Assembly (NCBI GenBank): GCA_949130485.1
Contig: OX422193.1
Span: 1,500,871 to 1,564,870 of the forward strand
Length of the DNA stretch: 64,000 nt
Direction: 5' to 3'
Source of the DNA: Agelas oroides
Taxonomy: Eukaryota > Porifera > Demospongiae > Agelasida > Agelasidae
Below the pieces are notes generated by a model, which was given only the letters and a program-made list of their open reading frames with translations, was not told the origin of the DNA and did not search any database. Shown here piece by piece: positions 1 to 10,830 of the stretch (within the stretch, counting starts at the first letter, position 1; each line of letters begins with the position of its first letter). The translations under genes were made by a program, and so were the position numbers.

Positions 1-1203
1 ACCTTCTCTTCGAGCACTGGAAAAGACAGCATAATCAAAGAGAGGCTGGGTATACATTTACACCTTTACTTCAAGTGTTAGGCATCCCATCCGTAATCCT
101 GTGCTATCATCTCCAAGCTGGATAAAGCTTGCATTTGACTGATATTCACTTTTTCGATAAATACATGATTGTATTTTTCAGTAACCACTTTGCCTTACCT
201 GCCCAGAGCTTGTAGTGTGTGGCTACACTGACAGATAAACTATCCCCTCAAACTATCTTCCTGGCACTTATGAAGCAGTGTTCAACTTGCTCCTTTGGAT
301 TCTTTGTATGTTCTATCATCGAACATGGCAGCTATATAGCATGCACAGCTTTGACGAGACTTAGTGTGAACAAGTAGATCAACCTCAGAGCCCTGATCCC
401 ACATGCAAAATGTCTGCATGTGCACATGCTGCCATGTAGAGTCAACTCTTATTTTGTCCACTCTATCGTGTTCATAAACAATAGTATCCTCGGACACACA
501 CAACAGCATTGCACAGCAGGTTTACTAATTGTGCACCAAACACAAGAGTGTTGACCAGTCAAGGCTCATGGATAGAAATAGAAAATATAATTCAAGCTTT
601 CTTCAGTGCTGCTGGAGGCTGCTCTGAAATGTCAGTCTGTTTCCCCCTAGCTACACAGCTGCCAGAAATGCATCCCTTTCTGATATTCAATACTGACTAG
701 TTTTAATACTATACTGATATCATGCTTACTTGTTCTCTTCTCCCTTGATGTGCTGCATACTATCTGAATGCATGCTTGTATGCAGAAATTCGGTTAAGTT
801 AAATCTCGTAGGCAGAGGGTTAAAAATCTAAATTTTGGGTAAACCCGTAATTTTTTTCTCATGAGCAAGTCTGTACATAACGAGATTCCCTAGCTGGATA
901 CGGACGTCACTCACGCGATGAATGAGACCGCGCTCTTCCGCTTCCGTGTATTATACTGAACGAAAACCGAAGAACACAAAACGGGGGAGGCCTGGGAACG
1001 AGGCTAGTATAGGGATCAGTTTACATAAAAAAGACCCTTATAGTATAGGGATCTTTTTCTACATAAAGTACATTGATACCAACCCCTGTTTGTGACGTTT
1101 GAGGAGGGGGAGGGGCGAAACGTCACACTGATGAGTTACGTTGAGTCCCTTATATGGAGGTTGAAGGGCAAATTTTTGGCTTAGCTATCAGCGAGGAGTA
1201 AAC
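1..1203. other. Left-edge region upstream of gene 1
   Basis: No gene is firmly supported here. A minus-strand open frame (509-282) begins with ATG and has a donor-like CAG/GTAAGG in reverse near 188-200, so the last exons of a minus-strand gene could lie at the edge, but no domain is recognisable. At about 940-1003 there is the right end of a dispersed element ending in GCCTGGGAACGAGGCTA, sharing its inner part with the element at 17657-17825. The stretch just before the ATG at 1204 is the presumed promoter and 5' leader of gene 1. No TATA box is obvious. Confidence 0.4.
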
Positions 1204-4200
1204 ATGGCGACACGGGAAGGATTAGAACGTGGAACAAGTCTGGAGAGATGTGAGTTTAGTCTCGTTCCCAGACTACTTTTCGCCTGCCTGCTAACTTGGC
1301 CACTCCAAGTTGATTCATTGTTTCCCATTACACTGGAATCATGGCGATCATTCATTATTTATTACCAGAGGCTCGTCATCGTAGCTGGTCATGGATGACC
1401 CAGCTAGGCGGGGTGTGATGTTAGACACGAAGAAATGGATGGACGAACGCTCTTCACCCGCCACGGAAATGATCGTCCACGGCAGCACCGTACATTTGGT
1501 TGATAGAGAGTAAACGCAAACCTGATGAATAAATGTATGCATAATAAACAAAATAATGCGGCTCATAAAATGGTGCGGGCGGGAAATGGGAAGCAATGAA
1601 TCAACTTGGAGTGGCCTAAACTGCCTATACCGTTTTGGTTTGAAATCATCGTGACGTCACATCAACTGGATTCTGAATTCAAAAACGCTCTAGTAAACAG
1701 CGAACTCCGAGACAGCCTACTCATGCTCCTTTCGCGGCAGCTAGGATTGCCCGATCAATGTCCATTTCACTAGTCCATTTCACTAGTAGGTCGTTGGCAC
1801 GCATGTGGAATGCAATCTTCGATGGCGTCAAGCATTAAATTAGAAAAAAACAATGCGCCAGCATTCCGGCGCACTTGAACGAAAATGGAATAGGCAGTTC
1901 ACCAGACCCATTTTTCCGGCGGGCGCGAAAAATGTGGTCTGGGACGGAGACTAGTATCATACCTACCTTTTATTAGCTTAACACTGATAGTAGCTATGCT
2001 GTTGACAGTATTTATATTGTGACTTCACTTGGTCATTTCAACAATTCCAGCTTCTGTGCCTACTCTGATAGAACTCTCAAATGACCTGGATTCAGTCGTG
2101 GATTGGCATTTGCTTGGAGTGAAGTTGGGGATGGAAGATCACGAACTTAGGACGATCGGCAAAAATTTCCATGGAGACAATGCACGTTGCAAGTATGAGA
2201 CACTGAGTCACTGGCTTCGAAATACCAAACTGCCCACATGGAAAGCAGTTGCTGATGCCCTTTGTCTGATGCGAGAACATGCAGTTGCCTTGAAGATACA
2301 AACAAAGTATTGCAGCTCTTCTACTGCCACTGGTATGTGTCTATTGCACAAGACTTCCCTTTGACTGCATAATATAGCTTAATCTCATCTCCATTACATT
2401 TACTAGTTCCATTGTTACAGGTAACAATTTTAATCTTAGTCTTATAGACCACCTACAAGCAGAATTAGTAATTTTGATGTAACCACCAACCGCCCAGGAC
2501 TGTATGACATTTAAATTGGAGGTTGAAGCGATATTAAGTCAGTAAACTGAGCTAGCATGCCACTCATTTGCTCTACCTGGGTTGTACAAAATAGAGTGCA
2601 GAAGAGTTTGGGAAGACATTTAATTGGGTGACAGGACAAAGGGAGATGGGGATAGCTGCTGTCAGTTGGTATGTAAGTATATCAAACATACACACCCCAA
2701 ACGTATACACACACCCCTAAACTTACTGATTAAATTTTCTGAAAACCACATTTTGTCATTGCCGAACACCTTAGCGTGAGGCACATAATCGTGCGGGCGC
2801 GGCGGGCGCTTATGGGGCCTTAGTCTGAGGTTGTGCTTGTATGTATGTCTGACCGTAACGGGTTTACGACTGAAGTATACGAGTTTACGTATAGTGTACG
2901 TACCCTCCGGCACGTGCCCCTCTTGGTGCGCTAGAGCTCACGATACGATGGAAGACTTAGAGGAGAGACGACGACGCCAGGCCAGAGAACGCGTCCAGAG
3001 GTACAGAAGACGTTTAAGTGATGAAAGACGACAGTACGACAGTGAAAGGAGAAGACTTGCGCGCCAGTAACAGAGCGAGTCACTTCGCTCGCTGACGGCC
3101 CGCGAACGAACAACACGGCATCGTAGTAGGCAGACTACACAGCAAAGGTGAGCTTGCATAAACAGGTTGGAATGATGCCAAGGACAATGAAAAAACCATG
3201 TAGCAGCTAGAAGTAATTTTGGCCATTAAAAACGTGGCTTAATTAACTTTCGCTCGCTGATCTGTGAACAGGACAGGCGGAGGACAGCACGGCGTCCCAC
3301 TCACGTCTTCAAAGTCCTCGACATCATCTCGACCGCGCTTCGCCATTTCGTCCAATCGTTCCACATGCTCTGCGTGAGGCACATGATGCGCATGCGTATA
3401 CCTAGTTCTACAAAAAGAATCTCAGGTAGGTATGAACTCACTGTCTGCAACTGCCAGCTGCCTTGTATGCGAAAAATGTTTGACCTCCAATATGTTAGAT
3501 GTTTTATGTATCTATTGCCTGGAGACAAATGTGAAAAGTCTGAGCGGGTTGGAAGTTGTCTATTACCTGACAAAGAACTAGTAAATGGCCTAGTGAAATG
3601 GCTGCCTACTTTTGGGGTAGTGTGTTAATTTTGTCTATTTACACGACATGTACAGGCACTACATCTACCACAAGACCAGAGTATCCACTTGCCACTGTTC
3701 CACAGTGTCGTGCAGTCGCTTTTGCATGGCGCAACATTCGAAAGATCCAGGGGAAGTTTTCAATGCTAGTGACAACAAGTCGCAAAAGACTACAGAGTAA
3801 AGAGATTGATGTTGAAGATGTTCAGACATTTCTCATCACAATGTACTCCTCCCCTAAGTCAAGAGATGGGAGTGATACAGTCACTATGGTGGTAGAGTCT
3901 GCTAAAACCCTGGGTGAAATATTTCATGCGCTTAGCAAGTATGGGCTCTGGGATTACATCAACTACTACCTCCTGCAGAGCATCATTGAAGTGTTTGCAC
4001 ATGATGACAATGAACTGAATGACATGATGGAGCAATACCAGAAAGATCTAACTGGCTATGTTCTTAGTGTGCAGATTCAAACATACCTCGATGCCACCCA
4101 GTACAGGTACACCATTGCAACAAGTGACAGTGAAAACTCAGACGATGAGGTTGTTGCAGCTGTTCCACCAAAGCAAAAACACAAGCTTTTTAAAAAGCTT

Positions 4201-7200
4201 TCAGTCAAAGTCAATGCTAATGTCACTGATTACACTCTCCACTATGTTGATGAACTATGGCGGTCACTTACAAACCAGTTTACACTCCCCCAACCTGCAA
4301 TGGTACTCCATGACATTGCTGAGGGATGCTTAGGCATCACATGGCTCATCCCTGCCAACCTAGTCAAGCATGTCACAAAAATTGCACGAGAAACGACCAC
4401 CATGTTTTCCAAGTTACACATTCTAAGGATGATGCTGGAGGAGCAGTGCATCTATCCCATGGAAACTGAGTCTTCTCTGCTGGTGATCGAGCCCCACTTA
4501 CCGGAGACTGAACCTCTCTTACTGAAGACTGAACCCATCCTGTTGCTTCTACCAGAGACTAAGCCGGCTGAGCCTGAACCTGAGCCACCTCCAATGGAGA
4601 CTGAGCCTGCTGCACAAGAGACCAAGCCCTCTCTACCAGAGACTGAGCCCCCTCCACCCAAGACTGACCCCCCCCTACCGGAAACCAAGCCTCCAATACT
4701 AGAAACCAAGCCCCCCCCACCAGTCAACAAGCCCTTTTTACCAAAGACTGAGCCCCCCCTACCGGAAAATGAGGCTTTTATGCCTGAGATTGAGCCACCT
4801 CTACCAGAGACTGAGCCACTCCTACCAGAGACTGAGGTCCCACTACCAGACACTGAGCTTCCTCTGCTGAAGATCGAACCCACCCTGTTGCCCCTTTTAC
4901 CGGAGACTGGGCCAGAGCCTGAGCCACCTCTATTGGTGACTGATCCTCTGATACTGGAGATCAAGTCCCCTCTATCAAAGACTGAGTCCCCCCTACCTGA
5001 AACCGAACCTCTAGTACCGGAAACTAAGCCCCCTCCACCAGAGAACTGGCCCTTTTTACAAAAGACTGAGCCCCCCCTACCAGAGACTGAACTCCCGCTA
5101 CTGAAGACCAAGCTCTCACTAATGGAGTCTGAGCCTCCTCTACTGAAGACTGAACTCACCCTTTTGCCCCTTCTACCGGAGACTAAGCCAGAGCTTGAAC
5201 CACTTCGACTGGTGACTGAGCCCCTGATACTGGAAACCAAGCCCTCTCTACCAGTGACCAACCCCCCCCTACAGAAGACTGAACCCCCCCTACTAGAGAC
5301 CAAGCCACCCCTACCAGAGACTGAGCCCCCACTACCGGAGATGGAGACTAAGCCCACCCCACCGCCCATTCTACCAGAGGCTGGCTTGGAGACTGACCAC
5401 CCCCCATTAGAGACTGACCACTCCCCATTGGAGACTGAGCCCTCTCTACCGAAGACTGAGCCCTCTCTACCGAAGACTGAGCCCTCTCTACCGAAGACTG
5501 AGCCCTCTCTACCGAAGACTGAGTCCTCTCTACCGAAGACTGAGCCCTCTCTACCAAAGACTGAGCCCCCTCTACCAGAGACTGAGCCACCACTATCAGT
5601 GATTGAGCCCCCACTACCAGAGTCTGAGCTTCCTCTGCAAGAGACTGAGCCCCCATTGCTGGAGTCTGAGCTTCCTCTACCAGAGACTGAGCCCCCATTG
5701 CTGGAGTCTGAGCTTCCTCTACCAGAGATTGAGCCACCTCTATCAGTGATCGATCCCTCTCTACCAGAGACTGAGCCCTATCTACCGAAAACTGAGCCCT
5801 CTCTACCGAAAACTGAGCCCTCTCTACCAGAGACTGAGCCCTCTCTACTGAAAACTGAACCCTCTCTACCAGAGACTGAGCCTTCTCTACCAAAAACTGA
5901 GTCCTCTCTACCAGTGTCTGAGCCCTCTCTTCCAGAGACTGAGCCTTCTGTACTGAAAACTGAACCCTCTCTACCAGAGACTGAGCCCTCTCTACTGAAA
6001 ACTGAACCCTCTCTACCAGAGACTGAGCCTTCTCTACCAAAAACTGAGTCCTCTCTACCAGTGTCTGAGCCCTCTCTTCCAGAGACTGAGCCTTCTGTAC
6101 TGAAAACTGAACCCTCTCTACCAGAGACTGAGCCCTCTCTACCGAAAACTGAGTCCTCTCTACCAGTGTCTGAGCCCTCTCTTCCAGAGACTGAGCCCTC
6201 TCTTCCAGAGATTGAGCCTTCTGTACTGAAAACTGAACCCTCTCTACCAGAGACTGAGCCCTCTCTACTGAAAACTGAACCCTCTCTACCAGAGACTGAG
6301 CCTTCTCTACCAAAAACTGAGTCCTCTCTACCAGTGTCTGAGCCCTCTCTTCCAGAGACTGAGCCTTCTGTACTGAAAACTGAACCCTCTCTACCAGAGA
6401 CTGAGCCCTCTCTACCGAAAACTGAGTCCTCTCTACCAGTGTCTGAGCCCTCTCTACCAGTGTCTGAGCCCTCTCTTCCAGAGACTGAGCCTTCTGTACT
6501 GAAAACTGAACCCTCTCTACCAGAGACTGAGCCCTCTCTACTGAAAACTGAACCCTCTCTACCAGAGACTGAGCCTTCTCTACCAAAAACTGAGTCCTCT
6601 CTACCAGTGTCTGAGCCCTCTCTTCCAGAGACTGAGCCTTCTGTACTGAAAACTGAGCCCTCTCTACCAGAGACTGAGCCCTCTCTACTGAAAACTGAAC
6701 CCTCTCTACCAGAGACTGAGCCCTCTCTACCGAAAACTGAGTCCTCTCTACCAGTGTCTGAGCCCTCTCTTCCAGAGACTGAGCCTTCTGTACTGAAAAC
6801 TGAGTCCTCTCTACCAGTGTCTGAGTCTTCTCTACCAGAGACTGAGCCCTCTCTACTGCCCTCTCTACTGGAGACTGAACCTCCCCTAGTGGAGACCAAG
6901 TCGTCTGTACTGGATTCTGAGCTTTCTTGGGAGACAGAAATGGTATGTATCATAATTTCTTTCATTTGTAGTTTATACTAAGGTATACCATATGTTCTCA
7001 AAGTTATTACTCCTCACGTTTTCTACGTTATAGATAAACCACAGTAGACAGGGATTTATGGTCCATAAACCACCTGAGCCCGAGGGCGCAGCCTGAGGGC
7101 GAGGGTTGTTTATGGACCATAAATCCCTGTCTACTGTGGTTTATCTGTTATATTCTCCACTCTGATTGGTCCTTGTTGTTATTAGTAAATACACATGGTA

Positions 7201-7523
7201 GTTTTCACTGTAAACAAGGTATGTTATTAGTAAACATGTAAAGTAATTTACACTCTAAACAAGATAGCTTATAGGAAACATCATTTTACAACTTCCTGTG
7301 GTATATGGAACAGAATCTACAGAATCTACAACTTCCTGTCAGAATAATACCCACCTGTTACCACAGAAACAAGGGTGAAGTGGAGTATATACTATGTTTA
7401 TACTCTGATATTCGTAAACTACATGCCTCCACAGAGGTTGACGATGTTCACAATGACTATTACAACAACATTCATGTGCTGTGGAGAGGCAGCAAGATGA
7501 CTTGCATCATCAGTGGTGACTAG
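1204..7523 (+). CDS. Death-domain protein with conserved unknown domain and giant PxLPxTE heptad-repeat tail (gene 1)
   Basis: Proposed exons are 1204-1249, 2051-2332, 3656-6942 and about 7314-7523, giving roughly 1274 residues. Phases agree at each join (1, 1, 0): ATG exon then GTGAGT; CTG/GTATGT; acceptor TACAG; ATG/GTATGT. Residues ~17-100 (exon 2) fit a Death domain, with the LIELSNDLDSVVDWHLLG start, a W at helix 5 (LSHWLR) and a terminal helix VADALCLM. Residues ~118-375 form an alpha-helical domain (KYGLWDYINYYLLQSII and DELWRSL...ITWLIP blocks). I recall a similar unnamed block next to Death domains in sponge proteins, but could not check. Residues ~375-1190 are heptads. The role is probably as a signalling adaptor in a death-fold pathway (inference). 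The last exon is the weakest part; its acceptor could be 7314 or 7323. Intron 1 carries nested MITEs and intron 2 Helitron-like pieces. Confidence 0.72.
1257..1953. mobile_element. MITE with TAGTCTCG ends in intron 1 of gene 1
   Basis: The left end TAGTCTCGTTCCCAGAC (1257-1273) is matched by an inverted right end GTCTGGGACGGAGACTA finishing at 1953. It belongs to the same family as the elements at 17657, 24822, 33449 and 42537. It starts only seven bases after the splice donor of gene 1 exon 1. No intact target duplication is visible, and the centre is interrupted by another element at 1298-1616. Confidence 0.6.
1298..1616. mobile_element. Nested MITE with ~32-bp inverted ends
   Basis: The terminal sequence beginning GGCCACTCCAAGTTGATTCA at 1298 recurs in inverted form ending at 1616, with about one mismatch in 32. 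It lies within the larger element at 1257-1953. Flanks are only loosely similar, so the target duplication is uncertain. Confidence 0.6.
2941..3160 (+). mobile_element. Helitron-like N-terminal fragment (Arg/Glu-rich)
   Basis: An ATG at 2948 opens a frame rich in R, E and Q (DLEERRRRQARERVQRYRR and following), which stops at 3068-3070 and continues as similar sequence in the same register. Such low-complexity R/E-rich starts typify animal Helitron Rep/helicase proteins, and a clearer case lies at 16540-17212 on the other strand. Here it sits in intron 2 of gene 1 as a decayed fragment. It could alternatively be an unrelated low-complexity frame. Confidence 0.4.
4460..6900 (+). repeat. Coding minisatellite, 21-nt heptad units
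   Basis: The 3' two thirds of the large exon of gene 1 is built of 7-residue units of the form P-x-L-P-x-T-E (21 nt). From about 5760 to 6860 they are organised in higher-order blocks. The marker TTCTGTACTG recurs near 5945, 6093, 6219, 6366, 6492, 6639 and 6785, so spacing is 147 or 126 nt, i.e. seven or six heptads. The left part is more diverged, the right part nearly identical, which suggests recent expansion at the right. Because the unit is a multiple of three, two antisense frames also stay open; these are artefacts. Confidence 0.9.
7032..7146. repeat. Foldback element with perfect 39-bp arms
   Basis: Bases 7032-7070 and 7108-7146 are exact reverse complements (39 bp), separated by a GC-rich 37-bp loop with GAGGGCG motifs. 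It lies in the last intron of gene 1. An RNA copy would form a long hairpin. The flanking sequence just right of it carries CTGATTGG, as in the repeats at 29639-29815. Confidence 0.85.
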
Positions 7524-10500
7524 CCTTGTTTCCAGGCCCTCCAGGCCCTGAAAGCAATGCTACAGTGGTGACAGGAAACAATGTAATGTTGGTTCCATAC
7601 TCTGTAATCTTGTGCAGGTCTGCTATGTGCAAGAATCTGGGTTTGCAAGACTGTAGTGATTCCACGTATCTATTAGCCTCATTCCCAGGCCACTCCCAGA
7701 TTTTATCTCACAGCTTTGGAGAAAAATCGGGAGAAGCCCTGGTACCAATACTACGTCACAGGCAAGAAATGGTGGACTCGGTTAGTACGTAATGTGGACT
7801 CAGTTTTGTAATGATGGCAACGTGCCCACGCAATATGCAGCCAATACAGCAAGCGATCGAATAGTCAAGCTTGCCTAGGCATTTCGCCAACAGCTACGGA
7901 CTTCGCAAGTACCAAGTCGTTAACGAAGGATGTGTAGACGTAAGTGGAAGGCGTTATGCGTGTACGTCGACTGAGGAAAGCGGCAGGCTGAGGCGTCACT
8001 CTGTGTCAAAATAAGTGTCTCCACTCGGGCTACCATCCTCAAGGAGGCTCAGAGGCAGGGCTGAACGGCTTACCAAAGTGTGTTTCAAAGCTCTTATCTG
8101 GTTGGTTGGGTTAGGGTTTATTCAGGGTGTTGTTAGGGTAATGGAGCATATGCGCATATAGATGTGTATAATATATTGACCAATAGGGCTATTAGAGCTT
8201 TGAAAAGTACTTCAGGTAGCTCGTACCGGACACAGATTCTCGTGTGACTTGTAGTACTGATACGGATTCCCGCATGACTTGTACTCAGGGGCATTAAGAA
8301 CTGAGTCCATGGCTTTTGAGACTATATTATGGCAAAATTTGAATCAACTTTATGAGAAGTGAAGAAGCTTGACATAGTTGTTTACTGTTGTTACATGTAG
8401 CCCCACCCTTAATGTTTACTGTGACATCATTGCAGGCCACGCCCACAAACAGCTTAGCCGTACCAAGCCCCTCCCTCGGGGTATATCAGTACAATAAACT
8501 TGATATGAGGACTTTTTGCGAGCAAATTTTCACGAATGTTTCTACACCAATACGTTCTATTTCAGCTGGCTCAACTTTTTATCCGTGGGAATAGTATATC
8601 TCTTTCCAAAGCGCTGGAACTGGCAAATATGCCACACCCACCAGGCATTTAAACATCCACTTCAAACCTTTAGCGGTAAGCTACGAACTTTTCCCACGGT
8701 GAAATCAAAGACAATTGGATTTCTTCTCGATCGAACCCAACAGTATACTCCAGTTCTCTTCGCAAAAACTCCTCGTGAGTTACTTCCGGAAAAAGAGCTG
8801 CTAAGCGGCCATTATGTGGCTTATTCAGAGGTAGCTGGCACGTGCTACACTACACGGTGCACATGACTCCAGTATGTGCGCTTTGAAAGTTGCTGAAAGC
8901 GCTTGGCAGAACGACTTCTATTGTTACAGACATGCGTCTCACATCACGCTTTAGTCGAAAATAGTAAGGACAAGACTGAGTGTTGTAAGGACCGGTACGA
9001 ACCTAAGCCGCCCCTCGGTACCGTGATGGCCAAGGTGCATAATTGCATTCCAAGGTCCCGCATTGTTTACATAGATACAACTGGCTTCCTGTTTATGGTG
9101 CGATAACACCCACCCCAGGGGTAATTTAGGCAGCGCAAGCAAAACAGGTGGACCCAGTCCTTAATGCGCCTGAGTATGGCTTTTTATGAACTGCGTGCAG
9201 CTGCATGGCTTTCCCATTTACTCCCATACATTCTGTCAACTTGAACAGTTGGAAGTGACAAGCTGTAGCGTGCTAACAAGTCGTTGACTGTGCCAATCTC
9301 TGGCTTTGATTTGTCTAGATAGAGTGTAAATAGGCTGGACTAGTATGTCCAAATGGCTGATAAGTGCTTAGAGAGCCATTTCTACTTGTTTGAAGCCATT
9401 TTGTGCTGACTACGCATAGTAGCTTCAGTGGTTAGAAAAGGTGCCGATTTTCTCACCTGATACCCACAAGCCCGACAAAATCAACCATTATTTGAAGCTA
9501 TTACTCCTACCTGAAGTGACATATGGAGAATACTTGCTTCCTTTGCTTAGGCATGGGTGGAAAACAAAGGTAGGAGGTTTCCATAACTTCCTTTCTGCTG
9601 TTATCCAAATTTGGCGAGTAAATATAAATATATCTGATTAACATTAATTGCCACGGCCAATTTGGTAATCGCGTGACAATTATGACATCACTATTTCCAA
9701 AAAAGGGACTAAAAATACATTGCCAGAATACCATTTCCTTTCCTTTAGATGTAGTAAATGGTTAATATCACCAAGTTCCTGTGTGGGAAACTAAACCATG
9801 CTGTACAAAATAAATTATGGCCAAAAACTTTGATGGTATGCACTAATTAGAAAGTCACTGTTCTCTCCAAAAGCAAATGGATTCACATTTTCCCATCCAG
9901 GATTCTTAGTGAAGAGGATGTGCATCAGGATCACATAAGCAGGAACAACATTTTGGTGGCTAAGGTGCTAAAACTGAATGGCTTTTGGCTGAAATTGGCT
10001 TGGCCATCACTGGCTCAAATATAAAAATCATGTGATCACCATAGTGGGCGTAGCCTCATAATTTTATTAGTTCTAGTGCATTGTAAATTTTGGTGCCCAT
10101 ATTAATTATAAATTTTGAGTTATTCAAATTTGCATTTAAGACATTGTTAATGAGCTGCCTTGATGCTGCTGAGTGTAGAGAAAAAGCTTCGTGTTTGGCA
10201 GCCCTCAGCTCATTGACGATCACCCGCAAAGTAGTACCACCTCTTCCTGTCTTTCTAGCTGATGATGTCAGTCCAAAGGTGTGGTCTAGCCTCATCAGCA
10301 CTTATCACGGAGGCACCTATCCTCAAATCTCGTTAAGTTTCTTAGCTTTGCATGGAAAGTGCATGAACTTATATCATGAGCATATATATACGGGAAGTTT
10401 TATTGTGACCATATATATGTGGTCACTGCGTTCAGAGGGTTAAATCGCTTCTATGTTACCTCCTATATACTTGTACATAAATGGAAAGAGGGTTCTCTGT

Positions 10501-10830
10501 TATCAACTTCAGATTGGAAAATTTGCTGATGTTTATGCTTAAGATGTCATTGGGGTGAAAGTGGAGGGTGAAATTAACACCAACATTTGTAGTAGCACCA
10601 CTCATGATACATTGTTGGAAATCAAAGGTTGGTAATGGTGGCTTCTCCCTTCCTCTCTCCTTATTAGTGTAGTTCAGCAACCTAGTACCTAGAGTCCTCC
10701 ATCTAGCTAGTTACAGAGAACCCTCTTTCCACATCTGACCTCAAAACACATTCCATGTAGTAAGGAAATACATTGTGAAATGATTGTCAAAGATGATTAT
10801 ATCTAACACACATCAACCAGTCCCTTTCAG
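7524..10830. other. Spacer between gene 1 and gene A
   Basis: No convincing gene was found in these 3.3 kb; the open frames are short and show no domains. It holds a diverged end of the TAGCCTCGTTCCCAGGC family near 7674 and a MITE at 10482-10731. Gene A has no visible first exon here of the kind seen in genes B and E (ATG followed 22 nt later by GTGAGT). Confidence 0.5.
10482..10731. mobile_element. MITE with 19-bp inverted ends
   Basis: TGGAAAGAGGGTTCTCTGT at 10482-10500 is perfectly inverted at 10713-10731. The 250-bp element has no coding capacity. No clear target duplication was seen. It lies just upstream of the first recognisable exon of gene A and may have disrupted its 5' end. Confidence 0.65.

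Noticed and set aside
5348-6965. Two long antisense open frames (412 and 395 codons) rich in VERAQSL and SVSGREG
   Set aside because: They mirror the 21-nt heptad repeat of gene 1; a repeat unit divisible by three keeps all registers open. No splice or start evidence.
8516-8866. 116-codon plus-strand frame
   Set aside because: No domain, no splice support, overlapping frames in other registers.
10056-10443. Overlapping frames on both strands (81 and 117 codons)
   Set aside because: No domain on either strand and no convincing splice sites.
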